64,000 bases of DNA from Paenibacillus sp. RC67 (GCF_030020805.1 NZ_CP125098.1:2398001-2462000); one strand, 5' to 3'; positions 45,866 to 57,349 are shown, counted from the stretch's first letter. Notes: a model not told the origin generated them from the letters alone. Numbers and translations: made by a program.

Positions 45866-46213
45866 ATGAGTATAAGCCCGGATAAATTGATGGCCCTAGT
45901 AGTAGAAGCGGCTGATGATAAAAAAGCGATGAATGTGGTGACGTTGGATCTGCAGGGGATTTCCCTGATCGCCGACTATTTCGTGATTTGCCACGGGAAT
46001 TCGGAGACACAAGTGCAGGCCATTGCTACAGAGATTCGTAAGCGGGCCGAGGAGAAGGGCACAAGAGTTCGCGGTATGGAAGGAATGGATACGGCGCGTT
46101 GGGTTCTTGTAGATTTGGGAGACGTTGTTATTCATGTATTTCACCGCGATGACCGGGAGTATTACAATATCGAGAGACTCTGGTCCGACGCGAAAGTGGT
46201 TGAGCAGGTATGA
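45866..46213 (+). CDS. rsfS: Ribosomal silencing factor RsfS
   Basis: RsfS binds protein L14 of the 50S subunit and blocks joining with the 30S under starvation. The family pattern is clear: ADYFVICHGNSETQVQAIATEI, GTRVRGMEGMDTARWVLVDLGDVVIHVF and YNIERLWSDAK. GAGGAGGAAAATGA precedes the ATG. Its stop overlaps the start of the following gene by four bases. Confidence 0.95.
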   Translation: MSISPDKLMALVVEAADDKKAMNVVTLDLQGISLIADYFVICHGNSETQVQAIATEIRKRAEEKGTRVRGMEGMDTARWVLVDLGDVVIHVFHRDDREYYNIERLWSDAKVVEQV

Positions 46214-47115
46214 GGTTCGAAGCAGGAACCCGAATGAATCTGGAGGTGGCGAGAGAAGTCTCGCCCAACGGATATTTTCTCACGGATGGCTATGAGGACG
46301 TTCTGCTCCATTATAGTGAAGTGATTGGTGAGATTGAGATAGGCGACCGGGTTGACGTATTTTTGTTTTATGACACGGAAGATCGTTTGGCGGCTACGAT
46401 GCGAGAACCGTTAATTCAACTTGGCGAAGTGGCCTTGCTTGAAGTGGTCGATATTCATCGTCGCTTTGGATGTTTCCTGGAGATGGGCTTAGGACGTAAC
46501 CTGCTGCTTCCATTCCGTGAGCTGCCTGAATTGCCAGAGCTTCGTCCCCAGATAGGGGATAAAGTCTTCGTCCTGCTGGCTCATGACAGACAGGGACGTT
46601 TGGTGGCCAAGCTTGCAGGGGAAGCGGACTTGCTGCCGCTTTGCTTCGATGCTCCGGAAACATGGAGGAATAAATGGGTTAAGGGCAGAGTGTACAAGAC
46701 ACTGCAAATCGGTACCTTCGTGGTCTGCGATGGCGGTGTAGTCGGTTTTGGTGTGATTGGTATGGTTCACGCTTCGGAACGGACAAGGCTGCTCCGGCTT
46801 GGAGAAGAAGTCGATGTTCGAGTTAGCTATATCCGGGAGGATGGCAAAGTGAATTTAACGATGCGTGCTCCCAAAGAAATCGGGCGGGATGAGGATGCTG
46901 AGAAGCTATTACAGTTCTTACGAGAAAGACCAAACGGCTCCATGCCTTACTCAGATGAAACTCCAGCCGATGTTATTTTACAACGCTTCAAAATAAGCAA
47001 ATCTGCCTTTAAGCGTGCCGTCGGCAAACTGATGAAGGAAGGCCTCGTTTACCAAGAAGGAAGCTGGACTCATTTAAAGGATGAACATAAAGAACAAGGT
47101 GGAGAACAGAGCTAG
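46210..47115 (+). CDS. cvfB: S1-like RNA-binding protein CvfB (YitL-like)
   Basis: The 301-residue protein has tandem S1-type OB folds (YFLTDGYEDVLLHYSEV, then FGCFLEMGLGRNLLLPFREL and GVIGMVHASERTRLLRLGEEV) and a C-terminal winged helix (FKISKSAFKRAVGKLMKEGLV). That arrangement matches CvfB, an RNA-binding virulence regulator of staphylococci and YitL of Bacillus. The ATG overlaps the rsfS stop, so it is part of this operon; in B. subtilis the homologue lies elsewhere. Confidence 0.9.
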   Translation: MRFEAGTRMNLEVAREVSPNGYFLTDGYEDVLLHYSEVIGEIEIGDRVDVFLFYDTEDRLAATMREPLIQLGEVALLEVVDIHRRFGCFLEMGLGRNLLLPFRELPELPELRPQIGDKVFVLLAHDRQGRLVAKLAGEADLLPLCFDAPETWRNKWVKGRVYKTLQIGTFVVCDGGVVGFGVIGMVHASERTRLLRLGEEVDVRVSYIREDGKVNLTMRAPKEIGRDEDAEKLLQFLRERPNGSMPYSDETPADVILQRFKISKSAFKRAVGKLMKEGLVYQEGSWTHLKDEHKEQGGEQS

Positions 47116-47130
47116 TCTTCTCATCTTATA

Positions 47131-47208
47131 CCGGCAGCAGCCAAGTCATTGAATGCGATATAGACGGGGGAATTACCGTTCGCAGGCTGCAGGAATGCCG
47201 GTTTTTTT
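47131..47208 (+). terminator. Long-hairpin terminator after cvfB
   Basis: CCGGCA-GCAGCC (47131-47142) pairs with GGCTGC (47185-47190) and TGCCGG (47196-47201), with a five-base bulge and a loop of about 40 bases, followed by seven Ts. It probably ends the yqeG-cvfB operon. The large loop might hold further structure. Confidence 0.55.
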
Positions 47209-47247
47209 GTTGTTATATGGCTACATCAAGACTGGAGGTCGAATTTC

Positions 47248-48033
47248 GTGGCATATGAGTTGTTCGCATATCATTACGATCGTTTGATGGAAGAGATGCC
47301 CTATGCGGAATGGCTTGATTTTTTGAGTCAATGCTGGGATAAATATGGCCGGCCGAGAACGATAGCTGATCTGGGCTGCGGTACCGGGAATATTGCGATT
47401 CCATTGGCACAGCAGGGCTACGAGGTATACGGAATCGATTTATCAGAGGATATGTTGGCGGTAGCTCAACAAAAAGCCCATGAAGCTGAACGCGCTCAAG
47501 CTTTTTCAGGTAAAGGGGCCATCACGTGGCTTCAGCAGGATCTGCGGGATTGGAGCTTGCTTCAACCGGTTGATGCCGTCATCTCACTTTGCGATTGCAT
47601 GAATTATCTTCTTGAAGAGGAAGAGGTTGTCGAAGCACTAGGTCAGGCTTACGCTGCTTTAAAAGATGGGGGCGTGTTCGTATTTGATGTACATACTCCG
47701 TATCAGCTGGAGTCGTACGCTGAGGAGCAGCCGTTTTTTTTGAATGAGGATGACATTGCTTACATCTGGACTAGCGAGCTGGATGCAGAACGCTGCGAAA
47801 TCGAACACGCATTAACCATCTTTGTGCGGGAGAATGGCCGGGACAACGTATACGATGCAGCGGAACGGTTTCAAAGAGTCGATGAGGTCCATATACAACG
47901 CGCTTATCCATTGACTTGGATAAAACAGCAGGTAATGGCTGCGGGCTTCCATGAAGTGGACTGCTATGCGGACTTTATGTGGAAATCCGTTACGGATACG
48001 ACGCAGCGGGCGTTCTTTGTTGCACGAAAATAA
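47248..48033 (+). CDS. yqeM: Class I SAM-dependent methyltransferase YqeM
   Basis: The SAM-binding motif DLGCGTGNIAIPLAQQG (near residue 38) and the acidic VYGIDLSEDML are followed by VDAVISLCDCMNYL and the C-terminal methyltransferase fold. Substrate unknown. The GTG start has TGGAGGTC upstream. It keeps the conserved place between the rsfS block and comER, but leuS is inserted after it. The bases to the leuS promoter (48034-48243) show nothing recognisable. Confidence 0.9.
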   Translation: MAYELFAYHYDRLMEEMPYAEWLDFLSQCWDKYGRPRTIADLGCGTGNIAIPLAQQGYEVYGIDLSEDMLAVAQQKAHEAERAQAFSGKGAITWLQQDLRDWSLLQPVDAVISLCDCMNYLLEEEEVVEALGQAYAALKDGGVFVFDVHTPYQLESYAEEQPFFLNEDDIAYIWTSELDAERCEIEHALTIFVRENGRDNVYDAAERFQRVDEVHIQRAYPLTWIKQQVMAAGFHEVDCYADFMWKSVTDTTQRAFFVARK

Positions 48034-48243
48034 GTCACTGCAATGACTACTGGAGAAGGAAATGGATTACACTTAAAATGATGCCCCATAGTGGAAGGGA
48101 AAGAGCAATGCCATTGATGAGACCTGTCATATTTATCACCTCTTGCATAAGTTGAGAACTCTATGAAACCTAGTTTTCCCAGCTTCGGTGACGAATAATC
48201 ATGGACATTCCAATGATTTGATGACAGGATAAGGCACGCACAC

Positions 48244-48273
48244 TTGACACAGCTGCCGTTTTTTACATATAAT
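48244..48273 (+). promoter_or_regulatory. Sigma-A promoter of the leuS leader
   Basis: TTGACA (48244-48249) and TATAAT (48268-48273), both consensus, are 18 bases apart just upstream of the T-box leader. Confidence 0.8.
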
Positions 48274-48279
48274 CGCTTT

Positions 48280-48578
48280 ATATGCTGTTAACGGCTGGGA
48301 TAAGAAGTAGTAACTCCACACCCTATTTTCAGAGAGTCAGCGGCTGGTGAGAGCTGACATAGGAGAAGAGTGAACTCGTCTTGGAGCCAGAAGGTGAAGT
48401 TCAAGTATGCTGTAGACAGGAGCATAACCGCTCTGTCAGCGGTAGAACTTAGCCGGATCGTCGCCCCCGCGTTAAGGGGAAGAGTGAGCACAAGGCAAAG
48501 AATGCCTGTGTTAACTAGGGTGGTACCACGGGAATTATGCCTCTCGTCCCTAGCGTTGCGCTAGCGATGAGGGGCTTT
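48280..48578 (+). ncRNA. T-box riboswitch, leucine-type, before leuS
   Basis: The leader holds the AGTA element (GAAGTAGTAACT), stem-I arms CAGAGAGTCAGC and TGAGAGCTGAC, a specifier region GAACTCGTCTTGGAG with codon CTC (Leu) at 48375-48377, and the T-box GGGTGGTACCACGG at 48518-48531. A strong terminator (GCCTCTCGTC...GATGAGGGGC with an inner CTAGCG/CGCTAG stem) ends before the gene. Uncharged tRNA-Leu should promote readthrough. The 5' end is estimated from the promoter. Confidence 0.95.
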
Positions 48579-48617
48579 TATATTGAGAAGTTGAACTTTC
48601 GAAGGGGGCACAATCGA

Positions 48618-51068
48618 ATGACACAGGAAGTAAAAGAACAGCAGGGCTATAACCCGCTGGTCATCGAGCCGAAATGGCAAACATATTGGGAAAACAATAA
48701 AACGTTCAAAGTGCTGAACGACGATAGCTTGCCTAAATTTTACGCTTTGGATATGTTCCCATATCCATCTGGCGCAGGTCTTCACGTAGGTCATCCGGAA
48801 GGCTACACGGCAACGGATATCGTATCTCGCTACAAACGGATGCGTGGCTACAATGTACTTCACCCAATGGGATGGGATGCATTCGGTTTGCCAGCTGAGC
48901 AGCACGCATTGGATACGGGGGAGCATCCAAGGGATATTACGATCAAGAACATTAACAATTTCCGCCGTCAAATTAAATCACTGGGCTTCTCCTATGATTG
49001 GGACCGGGAAATCAGTACGACAGACCCGGATTACTATAAATGGACGCAATGGATTTTTATCCAATTGTACAACAAGGGACTTGCTTATGTTGACGAGGTG
49101 CCTGTGAACTGGTGTCCGGCACTGGGTACAGTATTAGCTAATGAAGAAGTTATTGACGGCTTAAGTGAACGCGGTAATCATCCGGTTATCCGTAAACCAA
49201 TGCGTCAATGGGTTTTGAAAATTACCGAGTACGCTGAACGTTTGTTGGAAGATCTGGAGGAGCTGGATTGGTCTGAATCGATCAAGGATATGCAGCGCAA
49301 CTGGATCGGAAAATCGAAGGGCGCGGAAGTGGTTTTCGAAATCGAAGGCCAAGCAAATGCTAACTTGAAAGTATTTACAACCCGTCCTGACACTTTGTTC
49401 GGTGCTACTTACTGTGTAATGGCTCCTGAGCATGAGTTGGTGGATAAGATCACAACTTCCGAACAAGCGACTGCTGTGAAGGAATATCAGGAAAAAGCAG
49501 CTCGCAAGAGCGATCTGGAACGTACCGACCTGGCTAAGGATAAAACAGGCGTATTCACAGGTGCGTATGCGATTAATCCGGTTAATGGCAGCAAAACGCC
49601 GATCTGGATTGCCGATTATGTGCTTGCCGGATACGGTACCGGAGCTATTATGGCTGTACCAGGTCACGATCAACGCGACTGGGAGTTTGCAAAGCAATTT
49701 GACCTTCCGATCATCGAAGTTGTTAAAGGCGGAGATGTGGAGAAGGAAGCCTATGCAGGCGATGGAGAGCATGTCAATTCCGAGCAGTTGAACGGCTTGA
49801 ATAATGAGCAGGCTATCGCTTCTATGATCGAATGGCTTGAGGCTAACGGCAAAGGGCAGGGCAAAGTGACCTACCGTCTGCGCGATTGGCTGTTCAGCCG
49901 TCAGCGTTATTGGGGAGAGCCGATTCCTATCCTTCATCTGGAAGATGGCACTATGAAAACTGTTCCTGTAGATCAGCTGCCATTGCTGCTGCCGGATGTG
50001 GATCAAATCGCACCGTCAGGCACTGGCGAATCCCCGTTGGCTAATGTAACAGAGTGGGTAGAAACCGTGGATCCGGAGACCGGCATGAAAGCGCGTCGCG
50101 AGACGAACACAATGCCGCAATGGGCAGGAAGCTGCTGGTACTACTTGCGCTTTATTGATCCGAAGAATGACAAAGAATTGTGCTCTCAAGACCTTCAACA
50201 AAAATGGCTGCCAGTCGATCTGTATATCGGTGGAGCGGAGCACGCGGTGCTTCACTTGCTGTATGCGCGTTTCTGGCATAAAGTCCTTTACGATTTAGGC
50301 GTTGTGTCGACGAAAGAGCCATTCTATAAACTGGTCAACCAAGGCATGATCTTGGGTGAAAATAACGAGAAAATGAGTAAATCCCGCGGTAATGTCATTA
50401 ATCCGGACGTTATTGTTAATGAATTCGGTGCAGACACACTTCGGATGTACGAAATGTTCATGGGGCCACTGGAAGCGACGAAGCCGTGGAATGTAAACGG
50501 AGTAGAAGGAACCTATCGTTTCTTGAATCGGATCTGGCGTTTGTTTATCGGAGAAAACGGTCAGCTTAGTGCTAAGATTAGTGCCGATGAGACGTTGGGA
50601 AGCGATACATTCAAACGGACCTGGCACCGTACCATTAAGAAAATTACGGAAGACCTGGACGCGCTTCGCTTCAATACGGCAATCAGCCAGTTGATGATTT
50701 TCGTCAATGAAGCTTACAAAACAGATACCTTGCCTAAGCAAGCAATGGAGCATTTTGTTCAGCTGCTGTCTCCAATTGCTCCACATTTGGCAGAAGAGCT
50801 GTGGGAGAAGCTGGGTCATACTGATACGGTATCCTATGCTTCGTGGCCTACGTACGATGAAGCTTGGACTGTTGACAATGAAGTTGAAATCGTTGTTCAA
50901 GTTAATGGTAAAATCGTCGATCGTACTCTTGTATCCAAAGATGCTAATGAAGCTGAGCTTCAAGAATTGGCTTTGGGCATGAGCAAGGTACAAGAGGCGA
51001 TGAATGGTAAATCCATTAAGAAAGTCATTGCGGTAAAAGGCAAGCTGGTCAATATAGTAGTAGGGTAA
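48618..51068 (+). CDS. leuS: Leucyl-tRNA synthetase
   Basis: This class I synthetase charges tRNA-Leu. The HIGH-type motif reads HVGH (56-59) in [16 protein letters not shown], and KMSKS is at 585-589; the CP1 editing domain lies between. At 816 residues it is of standard bacterial size. I chose the ATG at 48618, preceded by GAAGGGGG; the open frame further left runs into the T-box terminator. It lies between yqeM and comER, and transcription depends on the upstream T-box. Confidence 0.96.
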   Translation: MTQEVKEQQGYNPLVIEPKWQTYWENNKTFKVLNDDSLPKFYALDMFPYPSGAGLHVGHPEGYTATDIVSRYKRMRGYNVLHPMGWDAFGLPAEQHALDTGEHPRDITIKNINNFRRQIKSLGFSYDWDREISTTDPDYYKWTQWIFIQLYNKGLAYVDEVPVNWCPALGTVLANEEVIDGLSERGNHPVIRKPMRQWVLKITEYAERLLEDLEELDWSESIKDMQRNWIGKSKGAEVVFEIEGQANANLKVFTTRPDTLFGATYCVMAPEHELVDKITTSEQATAVKEYQEKAARKSDLERTDLAKDKTGVFTGAYAINPVNGSKTPIWIADYVLAGYGTGAIMAVPGHDQRDWEFAKQFDLPIIEVVKGGDVEKEAYAGDGEHVNSEQLNGLNNEQAIASMIEWLEANGKGQGKVTYRLRDWLFSRQRYWGEPIPILHLEDGTMKTVPVDQLPLLLPDVDQIAPSGTGESPLANVTEWVETVDPETGMKARRETNTMPQWAGSCWYYLRFIDPKNDKELCSQDLQQKWLPVDLYIGGAEHAVLHLLYARFWHKVLYDLGVVSTKEPFYKLVNQGMILGENNEKMSKSRGNVINPDVIVNEFGADTLRMYEMFMGPLEATKPWNVNGVEGTYRFLNRIWRLFIGENGQLSAKISADETLGSDTFKRTWHRTIKKITEDLDALRFNTAISQLMIFVNEAYKTDTLPKQAMEHFVQLLSPIAPHLAEELWEKLGHTDTVSYASWPTYDEAWTVDNEVEIVVQVNGKIVDRTLVSKDANEAELQELALGMSKVQEAMNGKSIKKVIAVKGKLVNIVVG

Positions 51069-51129
51069 ACAAATAACCGCGCTGCCTCGGCAGGCGGTTC
51101 ATATTGGAAAAGCGTGAAAGCATCACGTT

Positions 51130-51963
51130 CTAATCGTCCTTCGATTCATGAAACAGGGCTTCCACCTTTTCCAAATCTTCTTCATATTTAGAATGAGTTG
51201 TACGGATGAGGTTATTAAACATCCCGTGCAGCTCTTTTTCCATTATACGGAGACCTTCCGCGGTAATACCTCCTGGAACGGATACTCTTTTTTGCAGAGA
51301 AGCAGGAGTAAAGCCGCCTGTTGTAAGCAGCTTGCCTGTACCGAGCGTCATTTCGCTAGCCAATTGAGTGGCCTCTTCCTCTGAAATACCGGTTTCCTCT
51401 ACAGAAGCCTGAATGAACTTTTGAACGAAATAGGCGAGGAAAGCAGGGCCGCAGCTGGATAGATCAGAAGAAATGCGAGTATGATTTTCTGACACCCGTA
51501 TGGGCGCGCTAATGTGAGACAGAAGATTTTCCAGTAGTTCCGTATCCTCAATCTCTAATCGACTGCCGAATATACATAAGGTAGCGCCGCTGAACACATA
51601 ATTGGTAATGCTCGGTATGATTTTCGCGATTTTGCAACGAAGCTGCTCCTCCAATAAACGTATTTGAACAGGACTAGTAATCGAAACTAGCAATTTCTCA
51701 GGTTCGGCCACGTCCTTGATTTCTGTAATTACGATTTTATAATCGGAAGGCTTTACGCACAAAAAAATAAGCGAGCAATCCTGTACGACTTCTATATTCG
51801 AATGGGCTACCTGGAGACCCGGATAGGCCGCAGCCAGCTGTTCCACTTTGCTAATGGTCCGGTTGGTGGCTACCATTTGATCCGGATTCAAAGCCCCGGA
51901 CTGTATAAATGCTTCTATCAGTATGCTGCCCATGCTGCCTGTGCCTATGAATCCTACTTTCAT
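51130..51963 (-). CDS. comER: ComER, ProC-like protein of the late competence locus
   Basis: The N-terminal Rossmann motif GFIGTGSMGSILIEAFIQSG and FLCVKPSDY, with a C-terminal helical region (SSCGPAFLAYFVQKF), match pyrroline-5-carboxylate reductase-like ComER. It lies divergent from comEA, as in B. subtilis, where its role in competence or sporulation is indirect. I chose the ATG at 51963, seven bases after GGGGGG; an ATG two codons earlier touches that site. Confidence 0.9.
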   Translation of the reverse strand: MKVGFIGTGSMGSILIEAFIQSGALNPDQMVATNRTISKVEQLAAAYPGLQVAHSNIEVVQDCSLIFLCVKPSDYKIVITEIKDVAEPEKLLVSITSPVQIRLLEEQLRCKIAKIIPSITNYVFSGATLCIFGSRLEIEDTELLENLLSHISAPIRVSENHTRISSDLSSCGPAFLAYFVQKFIQASVEETGISEEEATQLASEMTLGTGKLLTTGGFTPASLQKRVSVPGGITAEGLRIMEKELHGMFNNLIRTTHSKYEEDLEKVEALFHESKDD

Positions 51964-52110
51964 GACCATCCCCCCTGAAAAGTGCAGCCTTCTTAATCCT
52001 TATGCATCTTAGTTAATAAATATGATTGTCGGAGTTGTTGAGACGATTGCTATTTAAAAGTAAAGATCTATAGCTTGCTTATTAATCAGAAACTGAAGGA
52101 GGGAACTAAA

Positions 52111-52737
52111 TTGGCTTTATCCTTTGTGAATAAAACGAAATCCGGCACTGTGCTTCTTGTAGTGTCGCTGACGGTTGCCTTGGGAGGATGGTTCGGATAT
52201 ACGGCATGGAAGGAAGCGGCTCGGGAAACGGCCGAGTGGCGGTTGGCCAACGATGATATGCAGCGTTTGCTTATAGAGCAATCGGAGCAGCGGGTGGCGC
52301 AGAATGGAGCGGCAGGACGAAATGATACTAAAACACAAACGACAACTAAGAACAGCCCGGATAGTAAGGAAGCGGGTTCCAAGCCCACACCGCTCGAGCA
52401 AAATTCACAAGCTGCATCGACCGCTGCCACCAATAAAGAAAGCAGTCAGAGCACTGAGCAGCCGACTATCTCTACAGCGACGACGGAATCGACCCCTGTG
52501 CCCGTATCCAGCAGCACTGCAGCATCATCTAAAGATAGCAGGCTGAACATAAATAAAGCTACGGAAAAGGAGCTTGATACGCTGCCGGGTATCGGTGAGA
52601 GCAAGGCTAAGGCAATAGTCGCCTATCGGGAGAAGCTGGGTGGCCGCTTTAAGTCGGTTGATCAATTGAAGGATGTAAAAGGGATCGGAGACAAGCTTTT
52701 GGCTAAAATGAAGCCGTATATTACGGTAGATCCATAG
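52111..52737 (+). CDS. comEA: Competence DNA receptor ComEA, short linker-rich form
   Basis: A membrane helix (residues about 11-30) is followed by a long low-complexity Ser/Thr/Gln/Asn-rich linker (about 60-140) and a C-terminal double helix-hairpin-helix (LNINKATEKELDTLPGIGESKA, then VKGIGDKLLAKMKPYI) that binds DNA. The SLBB-like oligomerisation domain present in B. subtilis ComEA is not visible. The TTG start has AAGGAGGG seven bases upstream. Its partners are comEB and comEC, but a metY gene intervenes. Confidence 0.9.
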   Translation: MALSFVNKTKSGTVLLVVSLTVALGGWFGYTAWKEAARETAEWRLANDDMQRLLIEQSEQRVAQNGAAGRNDTKTQTTTKNSPDSKEAGSKPTPLEQNSQAASTAATNKESSQSTEQPTISTATTESTPVPVSSSTAASSKDSRLNINKATEKELDTLPGIGESKAKAIVAYREKLGGRFKSVDQLKDVKGIGDKLLAKMKPYITVDP

Positions 52738-54120
<1,383 letters not shown>

Positions 54121-54136
54121 ACGGAGCATTAAGAAC

Positions 54137-54652
54137 ATGACGACGACTCGCAAAGATTGGGATACTTACTTCTTGGATATGGCGTACATGGCATCGACTC
54201 GATCCCAATGCAGCCGCAGGCATGTTGGAGCGGTACTTGTGCAAGGGAAGAAGCTGCTAGGTGCCGCATATAACGGAGCTCCTATGGGAGTTCCAGACTG
54301 CTCGGAGGCCGGCTGCATGCTGGTTGAAGAGTATGAAATGGTAGAGCAGGGAGGTACGGAGCAGGTTGTCAAAAAACAGCGCTGCATTCGTACGATTCAT
54401 GCCGAGCAAAACTTGCTTTTATTTACGGACCCGAAGGACCGGGAGCGTTCTGTCGTTTACGTTACCGATCAGCCATGTTGGACTTGCGCCAATATGTTGG
54501 CTAACAGTGGTATCAGTGAAATTGTATACCATCGGCCCTATCCAAAGGATAGTGACAAGGTAAAAGCATTGATGGCGCAAAAAGGCATTACGTTTCGCCA
54601 TCTGGAAACCTATGAGCCTCCATCAGGAACCATGACAGAAGTTCAGCATTAA
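54137..54652 (+). CDS. comEB: ComEB, dCMP deaminase-like protein
   Basis: The 171-residue deaminase has the zinc motif HAEQN and PCWTCANML, with SRRHVGAVLVQGKKLLGAAYNGAP before it. ComEB proteins resemble dCMP deaminase and are encoded between comEA and comEC; the competence role is not essential. I chose the ATG at 54137, 16 bases after metY, with only a weak GGAG upstream, so coupling to metY is likely. Confidence 0.9.
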   Translation: MTTTRKDWDTYFLDMAYMASTRSQCSRRHVGAVLVQGKKLLGAAYNGAPMGVPDCSEAGCMLVEEYEMVEQGGTEQVVKKQRCIRTIHAEQNLLLFTDPKDRERSVVYVTDQPCWTCANMLANSGISEIVYHRPYPKDSDKVKALMAQKGITFRHLETYEPPSGTMTEVQH

Positions 54653-54671
54653 TGGAATGAATGTATGAGGA

Positions 54672-54709
54672 AGAACCTCTTTCGTTTATCGAAGGAGGTT
54701 CTTTTTTTG
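54672..54709 (+). terminator. Terminator between comEB and comEC
   Basis: AGAACCTC pairs with GAGGTTCT and an inner TTCG/CGAA extends the stem; seven Ts follow. comEC therefore may need its own promoter or readthrough. Confidence 0.85.
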
Positions 54710-54760
54710 TTGCTTAAATCATGGTTGGTATAACTGTGCTCATAAGAAAGGAGGAGAGAA

Positions 54761-57349
54761 GTGAATCGGCCTGTTGTTCTCTTTACTTTGCTCTGGACGT
54801 TCGGCTATATATTGGCCTATACGGCGGAATTTCCGTGGCTTTCCCTATATACAAGTCTTTTTGGAGGCATAGCTGTTATTGTGCTGTGGATGATTCGTGG
54901 GCCTTGGTCCAAAGCGGTGTGCATGCTGTTAGTTGTATTTATTGCTGCAGGGTATTACGAAGATTACGATCGTCGCAATCAAAGCGCAATTACTGCAGAT
55001 AGTACGGAAGCAGCCAGTTTTCATGTGGAAGGTATTATCGTAAACCAAGTAGAGGTAGACGGAGACAAGGCGGCATTTATTGTCCAATCGGATGATTATG
55101 AGGGGGAACGCATTATAGTTTCGGTTAGACTGCTTTCCAAACAAGAGCAGCTGGAAGCTATGACCTGGCAGCGTGGTGATCGTATGAATCTGCAGGGAGT
55201 TCTGCAATTACCAGGAGAATCTCGCAACTTTGGGGGCTTTGATTACCGTCATTATTTGCGATTTCAGCATATTCATTGGCAGCTCACAGTAAAAGGTGCC
55301 TCTAGTATTAACAATACTCCCCCTGAATCGTGGGCTTGGGGGCATGTGTTTCGCTGGAACGATCAATTTCGCTCTATGCTTGGTGATGGGGTAGATCGGT
55401 TGTTTCCGAAGGAGCAGGCGGGGTTTATGAAAGGAATGCTGATCGGATTGACCGACGACATTGACCCGCAGCAGTTTCAGCAATTTTCACAGCTTGGTTT
55501 AACGCATATTATCGCCATATCAGGCTTGAACGTAGCGGTTTTCTTAGCTTGTTTATTGTGGATCATGCGCAGATTGGGATTCACTCGGGAAACGTATTTA
55601 ATTACAGCGATGATTATGATGCCCATTTACATTGCTGTAACGGGAGCTTCTCCTTCCATCATCCGGGCAGGGTTAATGGCCATGATAGGGTTGTACGCGG
55701 CATACCGTCATACTTTAAAGGATGGGCTCCATACGGTCTTGATCGTCGGTTGTGTCATGCTGCTGTGGGAGCCTTACTATCTGCTTGACGTCAGCTTCCA
55801 GCTCTCTTTCCTGGTGACGATTGGACTCATTCTTGGCGTTCCTTATGCCAATAGATTAATGCCGATTCGCTCGCGCTCCTGGAGAGATGCGCTGTCCATT
55901 ACGATAGTCGCCCAGTGTATTTCGTTTCCTGTATCGATTTATTATTTCAATCAATTTTCATTGCTTTCCTTGGCAGCTAACTTTGCGTTGGTTCCCGTAT
56001 TCAGCATGTTCACTATGCCTGCGGGAACCGCTGCTCTTCTCATAAGCTTCGCATTCAAACCGGTCGGTCAAGCTCTAGCCTGGCTTGTTGCCAAAGTGAA
56101 TGAGTGGATCTTTATGCTCGTGTCTGCAGTCAGCAAATGGCATCTGTTTCAGACGATTTGGCCGACTCCTGGCCTTGTGTGGATCATCGGATATTATGCG
56201 GCTTGGAGCTTGCTTATTTGGGGGCTGCTAAACAGAAAGAGAGGGGACACAGCACTTCAGGCTAATGAAATTCCAGGCCCCATGCTTACTGGATTATCAT
56301 CTAAGAGCAAACCGGCTGGACCATTAGGCCCAAAGGTACGGTCAACTTTCAAAGTATCGCTATTTCCTGCGGCATCTTTATGTCTCATTATACTGCTGCT
56401 TTTCGCCTATCAGCCAGCGCGTTGGAGTCAGGAGGGGCAGGTGAATTTCATGGATGTCGGGCAAGGAGATAGTATATTCATCCGTTCTCCGTTGAGTCGC
56501 AGCGTCATATTAGTCGATGGGGGAGGTACGGTCACCTTTCGGAAGCAGGGGGAAGAATGGAAGCAGCGATCCGATCCGTATGAGGTAGGGCGCAAGCTGC
56601 TTGTGCCTTTGTTGAAGCAGCGTGGAATACAACATATCGATTATTTGATAGTAACGCATCAGGATGCAGACCATATTGGAGGGCTTCAAGCGGTTTTGGA
56701 GCAAATTCCAGTGAAGCAGCTCATATTTAACGGTACTGCTAAACCGACATCCGGTGCGGAGGAGCTGTTTCAAACGGCACTATATTATGGCGTTAAGCTG
56801 GTTAAAGTTTATGCCGGAGATGTATTGCAGATTGATAAAGACACCCGGCTTCGGTTTCTTTTTCCGCTCCCTACTAAACAAGGTGAGACAGGAATCAGGC
56901 TTGAAAAGGAACAGAATGCGGAATCGGTTGTCTTTTTGATGGAAATGCAGGACACAAGGTGGTTGTTTACAGGTGATATGGAACAAGCATCGGAAGCAGC
57001 TGTTCTCCGTATGATCCATGGCTCTAGCACTGCGGATGCTTCCCCAGGCGCTGCAGTGATCGGTCAGCAGCAACTGCTGCTGCCTTCAGGACAGATTGAT
57101 GTTCTGAAGATTGCACATCATGGCAGTAAAACGTCCACCACAGCCGCTTGGCTGGATGAATGGCAGCCGAAATATGCGGTGATTTCCGTAGGACAGAACA
57201 ATGTATACGGGCATCCCCATCCGACGGTGATGAGCAGGCTGGAAGAAAGGAATGTTCATATTTTACGAACAGATAACCAAGGGGAGATTCAAATGACGAT
57301 ACGGGATGGAGTGATCCGAATGCGTGCCAGGGTTGCTGAAGCAGATTAA
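54761..57349 (+). CDS. comEC: DNA internalisation protein ComEC/Rec2
   Basis: ComEC forms the membrane channel for single-stranded DNA uptake. The 862 residues hold N-terminal helices and an OB-like DUF4131 region (about 40-190), the multi-helix Competence domain (about 210-480, including QFSQLGLTHIIAISGLNV), and a metallo-beta-lactamase-like C-terminal domain (about 560-860) with THQDADHIGGL, TGDM and KIAHHGSKTS. The GTG start has GGAGGAGAGAA close upstream. Together with comEA and comER this supports natural competence genes, but not proof that the cell is competent. Confidence 0.95.
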   Translation: MNRPVVLFTLLWTFGYILAYTAEFPWLSLYTSLFGGIAVIVLWMIRGPWSKAVCMLLVVFIAAGYYEDYDRRNQSAITADSTEAASFHVEGIIVNQVEVDGDKAAFIVQSDDYEGERIIVSVRLLSKQEQLEAMTWQRGDRMNLQGVLQLPGESRNFGGFDYRHYLRFQHIHWQLTVKGASSINNTPPESWAWGHVFRWNDQFRSMLGDGVDRLFPKEQAGFMKGMLIGLTDDIDPQQFQQFSQLGLTHIIAISGLNVAVFLACLLWIMRRLGFTRETYLITAMIMMPIYIAVTGASPSIIRAGLMAMIGLYAAYRHTLKDGLHTVLIVGCVMLLWEPYYLLDVSFQLSFLVTIGLILGVPYANRLMPIRSRSWRDALSITIVAQCISFPVSIYYFNQFSLLSLAANFALVPVFSMFTMPAGTAALLISFAFKPVGQALAWLVAKVNEWIFMLVSAVSKWHLFQTIWPTPGLVWIIGYYAAWSLLIWGLLNRKRGDTALQANEIPGPMLTGLSSKSKPAGPLGPKVRSTFKVSLFPAASLCLIILLLFAYQPARWSQEGQVNFMDVGQGDSIFIRSPLSRSVILVDGGGTVTFRKQGEEWKQRSDPYEVGRKLLVPLLKQRGIQHIDYLIVTHQDADHIGGLQAVLEQIPVKQLIFNGTAKPTSGAEELFQTALYYGVKLVKVYAGDVLQIDKDTRLRFLFPLPTKQGETGIRLEKEQNAESVVFLMEMQDTRWLFTGDMEQASEAAVLRMIHGSSTADASPGAAVIGQQQLLLPSGQIDVLKIAHHGSKTSTTAAWLDEWQPKYAVISVGQNNVYGHPHPTVMSRLEERNVHILRTDNQGEIQMTIRDGVIRMRARVAEAD

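Noticed and set aside
49161-50006. 281-codon open frame antisense to leuS
   Set aside because: leuS is unmistakable on the plus strand with both class I motifs; the antisense product has no recognisable domain.
51071-51105. Hairpin after leuS considered as a terminator
   Set aside because: The stem ACCGC-CTGC/GCAG-GCGGT is plausible but no T-run follows it.
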